DNA of 64,000 bases, taken from the NCBI GenBank assembly GCA_963722415.1, contig CAVRNI010000041.1, positions 1-64,000 of the forward strand, in the 5' to 3' direction. How positions within the stretch are numbered: position 1 is the first letter of the stretch; each line of letters starts with the position of its first letter. Under the pieces are notes generated by a model that saw only the letters and a program-made list of their open reading frames with translations, was not told where the DNA came from and made no database searches. This DNA comes from JALOLG01 sp963722415. Lineage in GTDB: Bacteria; Actinomycetota; Acidimicrobiia; Acidimicrobiales; Ilumatobacteraceae. The position numbers and the translations under genes are program-made. Shown in pieces: positions 57,419 through 64,000 of this stretch.

Positions 57419-57946
57419 GTGAGCAGCTCGCTGGATGCGATCAGACGGGTCGTCGAAGCGTTCGAGCGGTCGGATTGGTCCGAGATCGACGTTCGTTGGG
57501 GCGACGTGCGCGTCCACCTCGCGACGGGCGCGCCTTCCAACTCGCCGGCCAACTCGCCGGACACCACGTACGTCCCCACCCCGCCGCCCGCCCCGACCAC
57601 GGGCGGTCCGGCTCCCGACGGTGCCGGCGACGACCCCGCCGCGGCAGCTTCCGACCGACCGTCGACGACATCGGCGCCCGTGCTGCCGGCCGGCGCGCAC
57701 GTCGTCGTGTCGCCGTCGCCGGGCATCCTCTGGCGCTCGCCTCAGCCGGGTGCGCCTCCGTTCGCCGACATCGGCGACGTCGTCGACGCGTCGTCGACCG
57801 TGGGCATCGTCGAGGTGATGAAGCTGATGACCCACGTCAAGGCGGGCGTCAGCGGCGAGATCGTCGCCGTCTGCGTCGACAACGGCGTGGCGGTCCAGAA
57901 GGGCGCGCCCCTGTTCGCGATCGCACCGTCCGGGTCGTCGTCGTGA
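57419..57946 (+). CDS. Biotin carboxyl carrier protein (AccB-like)
   Basis: The 175-residue protein has an N-terminal helix and strand region, SSSLDAIRRVVEAFERSDWSEIDVRWGDVRVHLA, a Pro/Ala-rich linker and a C-terminal biotinyl domain: VVVSPSPGILWRSP, DVVDASSTVGIVEVMKLMTHVKAGVSGEIVAVCVDNGVAVQKGAPLFAI. Biotin is expected on Lys135 in EVMKLM (usually AMKM). Carries CO2 from the biotin carboxylase to the carboxyltransferase. GTG 57419 is preferred; GTG 57398 is an alternative. The stop overlaps the next start (GTGA). Confidence 0.88.
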   Translation: MSSSLDAIRRVVEAFERSDWSEIDVRWGDVRVHLATGAPSNSPANSPDTTYVPTPPPAPTTGGPAPDGAGDDPAAAASDRPSTTSAPVLPAGAHVVVSPSPGILWRSPQPGAPPFADIGDVVDASSTVGIVEVMKLMTHVKAGVSGEIVAVCVDNGVAVQKGAPLFAIAPSGSSS

Positions 57947-59331
57947 CGTCCAGCACCAGCATCCGTCGGGTGCTGGTCGCCAACCGCGGCGAGATCGCGG
58001 TTCGGATCGTCCGGGCCTGCCGCGAGGAGGGCATCGACGCGATCGTGGCCGTCAGCGAGGCCGACCAGGATTCGCTCGCCGCACGGTTGGCGACCGACGT
58101 CGTCCACATCGGCCCGGCGAGCCCGACCCAGAGCTACCTGCGCGTCGAGCAGATCGTCGCCGGAGCCCTCCTCACGGACTGCGACGCCGTCCATCCCGGC
58201 TACGGCTTCTTGTCCGAGCGCGCCGAGCTGACCGAAGCGTGCGTCGCCAACGGGCTGATCTTCGTGGGTCCGACCGCAAGCACGATCCGGCGGGGCGGCG
58301 ACAAGATCGAGGCGCGCCGCGTCGCCCGCGCGGCCGGCGTCCCGACCGGCGCCGGCTCGGACGCCGTGAGCGGAGCCGACGCTGCGCTCACCGTCGCCGG
58401 CGAAGTCGGCTACCCGATCCTCCTCAAGGCCGCGGCCGGAGGCGGTGGACGGGGGATGGTGCGCGTCGACGCTGCGGATGAGCTAGCGGCGCGGTTCGGC
58501 ACTGCATCGCGTGAAGCCGAGGCGGCGTTCGGGGACGGGCGCATGTACGTGGAGCGGTACGTCGAGAACGCCAGGCACGTCGAGGTGCAGCTGCTCGGCG
58601 ATCATCACGGCAGCATCGTCCATCTCGGCGACCGGGACTGCTCGACGCAGCGCCGGTTCCAGAAGCTCGTCGAGGAGGCGCCGGCCGCCGTGCTGTCCGC
58701 CGATCTCCACCAGCGCATCGCCGACGCGGCCGTCGCGATCGGCCGCCGGCTCGACTATCGGAGCGCCGGAACGGTCGAGTTCCTGGTCGATCTCGACCGC
58801 GACGAGTTCTCGTTCCTCGAGATCAACACGAGGGTGCAGGTCGAGCACCCGGTGACCGAGATGGTGACCGGGATCGACATCGTGCGCGAGCAGCTCCGCA
58901 TCGCGGCCGGCGAACCGCTGAGTTTCGGCCAGGACGACATCTCGATCGGCGGTCATGCGATCGAGTGCCGCATCAACGCCGAGTCGGTCGCCGACGGCTT
59001 CCTGCCGTCACCCGGGACGCTCACCCGCTGGGATCCCCCGAGCGCCGACCACATCCGCGTCGACAGCCACGGCTTCGTCGGCTACGAGATCCCGCCGTAC
59101 TACGACTCGCTGATCGCCAAGCTGATCGTGACCGGCGCCGATCGGAGCGAGGCGATCGACCGGTCGCTCGACGCGCTCGCCGACTTCGGGATCGAGGGCA
59201 TCGAGACGACCCGTGATCTCCATCGCGCGGTGTTGTCGCACGACGACTTCAGGAACGACACGATCAACACCCGCTGGCTCGAGACGACCCTCCTTCCCGA
59301 GCTGTTGCCCACTCTGATTGCACCGCGATGA
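57943..59331 (+). CDS. Biotin carboxylase (AccC-like)
   Basis: The 462-residue protein opens IRRVLVANRGEIAVRIVRACREEGI and has HPGYGFLSE, the ATP-grasp glycine loop LLKAAAGGGGRGM, RHVEVQLLGDHHG, GDRDCSTQRRFQKLVEEAPA and FLEINTRVQVEHPVTE. Near-full family length (about 445-460). All catalytic segments are present, so it should carboxylate biotin on the carrier with ATP and bicarbonate. Start GTG overlaps the carrier's stop. A 15-bp-spaced GATTGCA repeat runs through its last codons. Confidence 0.93.
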   Translation: MTSSTSIRRVLVANRGEIAVRIVRACREEGIDAIVAVSEADQDSLAARLATDVVHIGPASPTQSYLRVEQIVAGALLTDCDAVHPGYGFLSERAELTEACVANGLIFVGPTASTIRRGGDKIEARRVARAAGVPTGAGSDAVSGADAALTVAGEVGYPILLKAAAGGGGRGMVRVDAADELAARFGTASREAEAAFGDGRMYVERYVENARHVEVQLLGDHHGSIVHLGDRDCSTQRRFQKLVEEAPAAVLSADLHQRIADAAVAIGRRLDYRSAGTVEFLVDLDRDEFSFLEINTRVQVEHPVTEMVTGIDIVREQLRIAAGEPLSFGQDDISIGGHAIECRINAESVADGFLPSPGTLTRWDPPSADHIRVDSHGFVGYEIPPYYDSLIAKLIVTGADRSEAIDRSLDALADFGIEGIETTRDLHRAVLSHDDFRNDTINTRWLETTLLPELLPTLIAPR

Positions 59332-59366
59332 TTGCAAAGGCACTGATTGCAACCCAACCGATTGCA
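59316..59366 (+). repeat. Four GATTGCA copies spaced 14, 15 and 15 bp
   Basis: GATTGCA occurs at 59316, 59330, 59345 and 59360. The array spans the last codons of the biotin carboxylase and the gap up to the carboxyltransferase start at 59380. The near-constant period suggests a tandem 15-mer expansion or a phased binding site, possibly acting on mRNA between the two genes. Confidence 0.6.
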
Positions 59367-59379
59367 GAGGAATCGACCC

Positions 59380-60843
59380 GTGGCTGAGATCGACATCATC
59401 GACCAGACCCTCCGAGACGGCCAGCAGAGCCTGTGGGGGATGCGCATGAAGGTCGCCCACCTCGCCGATGTCGCCGACGACATCGAGCAGGCCGGCTATC
59501 GCGTGGTCGACCTCACCGGCAGCTCGATCTTCGAGTGCATGATGCGATACAACCGCGAAGACCCGTGGGACGGGCTCGATCTGTGGCGCTCGTGGATGCC
59601 GACGTCGCGGCTCCGCTCCGGGTCGAGGAGCAACTGCATCGCCAAGTTCGGTCTGACCCCCGACTCGCTGATGGAGCTCTGGATCAGAACGCTCGCCAAG
59701 CACGGCATCGACAGCTTCTGGATCTACGACTGCCTCTACAACATGGACGCGATGGAGCGCCTGTGCCGCGTCGTGGCCGACGAGGGGTGCGAGGCGGTGC
59801 CGGCGATCATGTACGGCATCAGCCCGGTGCACACCGACGAGTGGTTCGCCGATCGAGTGCGCGAGTTCGTGAGCTGGGGCATCACCGACGCGATCTACGT
59901 CGAGGACGCGGCCGGCATCATGACGCCCGAGCGGGCCAGGTCGCTGATGCCGGCGCTGGTCGAGGCGGCCGGCGACCTGCCGGTCGAGATGCAGTGCCAC
60001 AACACCGTGGGTGTGGCCGGCATGAACTACCTCATCGGTGTGGATGCCGGCGTCAAGGTGCTGCACACCGCACCCGGGCCGATGGCGAACGGGCCGTCGG
60101 TGCCGTCGACCGAGCAGACCCTCGAGAACCTGCGCTGGGAGGGCCACACGACCAGGGTCGACCTCGATCGGGTCCGACGCATCAGTGCGCACATGCGGCG
60201 CGTCGCGTTGCAGGAGGGACATCCGATCGGCGTCCCCCACGAGTACAACGTGTTCCCGTACCACCATCAACTGCCCGGCGGCATGACCGGCACGCTGAAG
60301 GCTCAGCTCGCGCAGTACGGCATGTCGGAGCGGTTCGAGGAGGTTCTCGAGGAGATCGTCCACGTGCGGGAGGATCTCGGGCATCCCATCTCCGCGACGC
60401 CCTTCTCGCAGCTGATGGGAATCCAGTCGGTCCTGAACGTCGTCACCGGCGAGCGCTACGGCTCGGTGCCCGACGAGGTGCTCGTCTACGTCCTCGGTCA
60501 TCTCGGTGAACCACCGGCGCCGATCGACCAGAACGTGCTCGACCGCATGCTGTCGACCGATCGGGGCAAGGAGATGCAGGCGTGGGAGCCACCCCAGCCG
60601 ACGATCGGTGAGCTGAAGGAGCAGTACGGCGATCGCACGATGAGCGACGAGGAGCTCCTCCGGCGCTACCTGGTCCCCCTCCAGGACGTCGAGGCGACGC
60701 GTGCCGCCGGACCGGCGTTGCGGACGTACCACTTCGAGGACGACGGGATCCCCGAGTCGCTCATCACGGACCTGTTGGCCGGCAGCAGGGCGACCTACGC
60801 GCACATCGAGACCGAGGCGTCGGCCGTCACGCTCCGGCGCTGA
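59380..60843 (+). CDS. Atypical PycB/OadA-like carboxyltransferase (DRE-TIM family)
   Basis: The 487-residue protein starts at GTG 59380 with IDIIDQTLRDGQQSLWGMRM, the DxTxRDxxQS opening of pyruvate carboxylase and oxaloacetate decarboxylase carboxyltransferases (metal Asp8). In those enzymes the metal is also bound by a carbamylated Lys and two His. Here the Lys position reads YVEDAAGIM (Glu175), and the HTHDT motif reads QCHNT (Gln205, His207). The later LPGGMTGTLKAQL and TPFSQLMGIQSVLNV are as in the family. So it is a biotin-dependent transferase with a changed active site, perhaps for another acceptor. It is in an operon with BCCP and biotin carboxylase. Confidence 0.82.
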   Translation: MAEIDIIDQTLRDGQQSLWGMRMKVAHLADVADDIEQAGYRVVDLTGSSIFECMMRYNREDPWDGLDLWRSWMPTSRLRSGSRSNCIAKFGLTPDSLMELWIRTLAKHGIDSFWIYDCLYNMDAMERLCRVVADEGCEAVPAIMYGISPVHTDEWFADRVREFVSWGITDAIYVEDAAGIMTPERARSLMPALVEAAGDLPVEMQCHNTVGVAGMNYLIGVDAGVKVLHTAPGPMANGPSVPSTEQTLENLRWEGHTTRVDLDRVRRISAHMRRVALQEGHPIGVPHEYNVFPYHHQLPGGMTGTLKAQLAQYGMSERFEEVLEEIVHVREDLGHPISATPFSQLMGIQSVLNVVTGERYGSVPDEVLVYVLGHLGEPPAPIDQNVLDRMLSTDRGKEMQAWEPPQPTIGELKEQYGDRTMSDEELLRRYLVPLQDVEATRAAGPALRTYHFEDDGIPESLITDLLAGSRATYAHIETEASAVTLRR

Positions 60844-60926
60844 CCTTCGGGGCGCCTCTCCGGCTCGGCGCCTGTCGACCAAGAAAGCTAGGACATCAGG
60901 AATATCGGACCCATGGGGAGGGCTGC

Positions 60927-62556
60927 GTGACCGCATACGAGTTCGATACGACGCTCGACACGGACTATCCCGTGCTCACGCGCGGCAACGCCGGCGAGAT
61001 CATGCCCGACATCGTGTCGCCCCTCTCGGCGACGGTGTTCTTCCCACCGCTCGAACGCGGCTGGCGGCGCTCGTTCACCGAGACGTGGGACGTGATGGAC
61101 TGGCCGGAGTGTCCGACGACGTTCGCGCCGATCGTCGGCGGACGGTTCTACATCAACATCTCGGCCTTCCGGCGTCTCGCCGATCTCACCCCGGGGACGA
61201 GCCCGGAGGACATCGACCGCACCTTGTTCGCCGCTGGTGGCATCCGGCTCGACCCCTATGAGACGCCCGACGAGGAGGGCTACGCCGAGCGCGGCGAGCG
61301 GATCGCGGCGGCAACCGCTGCCTTCCTCGCGGAGCCACCGGTCGAACAACTCCAGCGCGAGCACGACGCGGCCCAGGCCCGTCGCGTCGAGGGCCGCGCC
61401 CGGCGGGCGAGCAGTTCGAACGAGGACCTGCTCGCCCGGTTCGAGTCGATGCAGCCGCTCATGGAGTCCGACTTCGTCAGCCTGTTCATCGGATCGTCGG
61501 TCAGTCCGGTCGTGCTCGGGTCGTTGCAGGCGGGCCTGGTCGAGATCTACGGCGACGAGGGGTACGAGCTCGGGCGTCAAGCGGTGGTGGGTATCGGGGG
61601 CATCGAATCGGCCGACGCCGGGAAGGCGGTCGCCTCGCTCGCCGGACTCGAAGGCGACGAGTTCGAAGCAGCGTTCGAACGGGTGCTGGAGCGATACGGG
61701 TTCCGCGGTGTGAACGAGTGGGAGATCGCGTCACCGTCGTGGGAGATCCGTCCCGACGTCCTCCGACGAGCCGTCGATGCCGTCAGGGCAGGCGGTGCCG
61801 AGCGTGACCCCGACGCGGTCCGTCGAGCCGCGCTCGCGAAGTTCGAGGAGGACGGCGTCCGTGAGAAGTTCGCCGAGCTCGACCTGTGGCTGGAGCGCTG
61901 CACGGTGTGGATGGGGGTCCGCGAACGGACGAAGGCGACCTGTGTCCTGACCATCAACGAGATGCGGCTCGACGCGCTCGAGATCGGTCGACGACTCGTC
62001 GAGGACGGCAAGCTGGAGTCGGCCGACCAGATCTACTTCCTCACCTTCGACGAGTTCCGCGCCGCAGCTCGCGGCGGCGACGTCGACCTCGACCGGGTGC
62101 ACGCCCGGCAGGCCGCCAAGGCCGACCTGTTGCGCTATCAGGAGCCGTTGTTCGCGATCGCCGGGGAGGTCCCCCCGGTCGAGGAGTGGCCCCTCAAGTC
62201 GGCCGCGGCCCCCGACACCGCCGACCGGGACGAGGTCGCGGGCGCCGCCGGCAGTCCCGGCGTCGCGATCGGCCGGGCACGGGTCGTGATGGACGCCTAC
62301 GCGGATGCTCCGCCCGAACCGGGCGAGGTGTTGGTCGCCCCCATCACCGATCCGGGGTGGCTGCCGCTGTTCGTCGGCGCGGTCGCCGTCGTGGCCGAGA
62401 TGGGCGGCGAGCTGAGCCACACGATGATCGTCTCGCGCGATCTCGGCATCCCCGCGGTGGTCGGCGCGGTCGGTGCCACGATCGGCGATCAGGACCGGTG
62501 ATCTCGTCGAGGTCGACGGATCGAACGGCGTCGTGCGGATCCTCGAGCGCGCGTGA
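60927..62556 (+). CDS. PEP-utilising phosphotransferase-like protein lacking the ATP-grasp domain, end frameshifted
   Basis: The roughly 540-residue protein begins YPVLTRGNAGEIMPDIVSPLS, like the middle domain of rifampin phosphotransferase/PEP-synthase relatives. After a helical region (KATCVLTINEMRLDALEIGRRL, DQIYFLTFDEF) it has a swivel domain with GGELSHTMIVSRDLGIPAVVG, where His498 would carry phosphate. A shift near 62490 gives the true end, DLVEVDGSNGVVRILERA, with the stop overlapping the SDR start. No ATP-grasp domain precedes it, so it needs a partner kinase, as in phenylphosphate synthase. GTG 60927 follows GGGGAGGG. Confidence 0.75.
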
Positions 62557-63290
62557 CCGTCACCTTCGACTTCACCGGCCGCACGGTCCTCGTGACGGGC
62601 GGCGCCAGAGGCATCGGCCGGGCGCTCAGCGAGTTCTTCGCCGAGGCGGGCGCGACGCTCGCTGTCGCCGACGTCGACGCGGCGGCGCTCGCCGAGGTGA
62701 CGACCGACCTCCGCGGTGCCATCCCGCTCGAGATCGACGTCTCCGACCCCGAGTCGGTCGACGCCGGCGTGGGTGACGTCGTCGACCGCACGGGACGGCT
62801 CGACGTCGTGGTCAACAACGCCGGCATCCTGCGCGACCGGGTCGTCTGGAAGCTCACGGACGCCGACTGGCAGGCCGTCCTCGGCGTCCACCTGACCGGC
62901 ACGTTCAACATGACCCGCGCCGCGGTCCCGATCATGCGGGAGCAGGGCTACGGGCGCTTCGTCAACGTGACCTCGTACACGGGATTGCACGGCAACGTCG
63001 GCCAGGCCAACTACGCGGCCGCCAAGGCCGGCATCATCGGCTTCACCCGCACCACGGCCAAGGAACTCGCACGGTTCGGCATCACGGTGAACGCGATCTC
63101 ACCCAACGCCGAGACCGACATGGTGGCCTCCATCCCGGAGGACCGTCGCGAGGAGCTGCAAGCGACGATTCCGATGGGCCGCTTCTCGGCGCCGTCCGAA
63201 GTGGGTCCCGCCGTCGGCTTCCTCGCGTCGGAGGAGGCCGGCTACATCACCGGTGTCGTGTTGCCCATCGACGGCGGCCTGTCGATCTGA
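62553..63290 (+). CDS. Short-chain dehydrogenase/reductase (FabG-like)
   Basis: The 245-residue enzyme has VLVTGGARGIGRAL (NAD(P) binding), DVVVNNAGIL, Ser in VTSYTG with YAAAKAG (catalytic Tyr/Lys), and the C-terminal YITGVVLPIDGG. Classical length and motifs. The Asp after strand 2 (VADVD) suggests NAD preference. It overlaps the PEP-utilising gene's stop by GTGA, so it belongs to the operon and may reduce or oxidise its hydroxy- or keto-product. Confidence 0.92.
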   Translation: MTVTFDFTGRTVLVTGGARGIGRALSEFFAEAGATLAVADVDAAALAEVTTDLRGAIPLEIDVSDPESVDAGVGDVVDRTGRLDVVVNNAGILRDRVVWKLTDADWQAVLGVHLTGTFNMTRAAVPIMREQGYGRFVNVTSYTGLHGNVGQANYAAAKAGIIGFTRTTAKELARFGITVNAISPNAETDMVASIPEDRREELQATIPMGRFSAPSEVGPAVGFLASEEAGYITGVVLPIDGGLSI

Positions 63291-63307
63291 CACCGCGTCA
63301 GGCAACG

Positions 63308-63730
63308 TCAGCTTTGGCGGTTGATGGCGTAGTCGTCAGCGTCGGCGAAACGGTTGCCGCCGGCGATGGCCGCGGCGCCTGCCGCGGCGAACTTCTGCTC
63401 CATCCCGGACGGTGTGTAGATCTCGATGATCTGAGCGAACTCCTCGGTGTCGTTCCACAGCTCGTGTTCGATGTGGCGTGGCATCAGTAGAACGCCGCCG
63501 GCTCCCAGGACCGTTTCCTCGTCGCCGACACGGAACCGCACCTGTCCCGACAGCACGACGTTGATCTGTTCCTCGGTCTCGTGGGTGTGTGCGTCGACGT
63601 GCAGACCCGGTGGCATGTCGACCGTCAGCACCACCGCGTGCCCACTCGCATCCGAACCAGGCACGACCACGCGGAACGGCGTCCCTTCAATCTGGTCTCC
63701 GGCACCCCACGCGACTCCGATACCCATCAC
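63308..63730 (-). CDS. Cupin-domain protein
   Basis: The 140-residue protein has the two cupin motifs: HVDAHTHETEEQINVVLSGQ (H-x-H-E-like metal site with His/Glu) and GVLLMPRHIEHELWND (second motif with His). A single cupin barrel of this size often binds a metal and a small ligand. It is divergent from the TetR gene across a triple ACTAGT box, so it is the likely regulated target. Confidence 0.85.
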   Translation of the reverse strand: MMGIGVAWGAGDQIEGTPFRVVVPGSDASGHAVVLTVDMPPGLHVDAHTHETEEQINVVLSGQVRFRVGDEETVLGAGGVLLMPRHIEHELWNDTEEFAQIIEIYTPSGMEQKFAAAGAAAIAGGNRFADADDYAINRQS

Positions 63731-63755
63731 GATCCACCTTTCGCTAGATCAGGAC

Positions 63756-63787
63756 ACTAGTGGCTTCCACTAGTGATAACCACTAGT
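63756..63787. promoter_or_regulatory. Three ACTAGT boxes at exact 13-bp spacing
   Basis: ACTAGT occurs at 63756, 63769 and 63782, each inside a CACTAGTG-like palindrome. CTAG is normally rare in such genomes. The array fills the 68-base gap between divergent cupin and TetR genes and is a strong operator candidate for the TetR protein. Confidence 0.65.
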
Positions 63788-63798
63788 ATCCTTGTCCT

Positions 63799-64000
63799 GT
63801 GGCGCGTGTCAAGGGTCAATCTCGACAGGACAGGGCGGCGGCCACTCGCCGGCGCATGCTCGACGCGGCCTACGAGCTGTTCTGCCGTGACGGCTACCGC
63901 ACGACGACCATGGAGGCGATCGCAGAGCGCGCGGGCGTCGCCGTGCAGACCTTGTACTTCACGTTCCACACCAAGGACGAGCTCTTCCAGGAGGTCCACG
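63799..64000 (+). CDS. TetR-family regulator, truncated by window end
   Basis: From GTG 63799 the translation is VARVKGQSRQDRAAATRRRM, then LDAAYELFCRDGYRTTTMEAI, AERAGVAVQTLYFTFHTKDELFQEV: a complete TetR helix-turn-helix. The ligand domain is outside the window. Divergent from the cupin gene with the ACTAGT array between. Confidence 0.88.
   Translation, partial: MARVKGQSRQDRAAATRRRMLDAAYELFCRDGYRTTTMEAIAERAGVAVQTLYFTFHTKDELFQEVH

Noticed and set aside
59316..59366. A mini CRISPR array
   Set aside because: The repeats are only 7 bases with 7-8-base gaps and no cas genes are in the window.
59008..60936. A 642-residue minus-strand open frame over the carboxylase genes
   Set aside because: It is a shadow of the biotin carboxylase and carboxyltransferase genes, both intact with catalytic motifs.

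Overview
This is a GC-rich, coding-dense stretch of an actinobacterial chromosome. Many genes start with GTG, LAL-type LuxR regulators and ECF sigma factors are abundant, and a SARP/BTAD regulator, LLM-type oxidoreductase, FadR/GntR and TetR regulators are present. The mix would suit a soil or freshwater actinomycete, possibly Acidimicrobiia-like, but no rRNA, tRNA or other marker fixes the lineage. About twenty conserved genes are read in two or more frames. Because the frames on both sides of each break look conserved, most breaks are probably single-base indels in the assembly; a few genes (ISL3 transposase, kelch protein, small fragments) look truly decayed.

Layout. 1-5.0 kb: broken small genes, an SnoaL-like protein and a 520-residue protein of unknown family that may be mobile. 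5.0-9.0 kb: a TetR gene behind a promoter/operator, a hydrolase-glycosyltransferase fusion and a methyltransferase, likely one transcription unit. 9.15-10.5 kb: an ISL3-type insertion sequence. 11-16 kb: a SARP-hydrolase regulator divergent from a small secreted protein, and an ECF sigma factor coupled to a kelch protein. 16.2-22.9 kb: a LAL regulator divergent from SnoaL-like, P450, OsmC and flavoprotein genes. 22.9-29 kb: membrane proteins, an ECF41-like sigma factor between an epimerase and an NmrA-like protein, and an ArsR-SRPBCC-DHFR set with a clear promoter. 29-34.7 kb: a large glycine-rich secreted protein coupled to a small HTH protein, divergent from a second LAL regulator across a perfect palindrome. 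34.8-44.5 kb: housekeeping and accessory enzymes (GNAT, DUF1801, APH, ZIP-like, FAD monooxygenase, PPOX, AMP ligase, LLM oxidoreductase) and a DGPF-ECF42 pair. 44.5-47.1 kb: a rifampin phosphotransferase with a rifamycin-associated element (RAE) upstream. 47.2-55.1 kb: a third LAL regulator, a second OsmC-flavoprotein pair and a cyclase-ATPase regulator. 55.1-64 kb: MFS transporter and GntR regulator, then an intact biotin-carboxylase operon (BCCP, biotin carboxylase, atypical carboxyltransferase, PEP-utilising protein, SDR), a cupin and a TetR gene cut by the window end.

Points of most interest: the rph gene with its RAE; two copies of an OsmC-flavoprotein module, each divergent from a LAL regulator; a carboxylase operon whose carboxyltransferase has lost the usual carbamylated lysine and one histidine ligand and which sits next to a PEP-synthase-like phosphotransferase lacking an ATP-grasp domain; and several unusually regular operator-like repeats.
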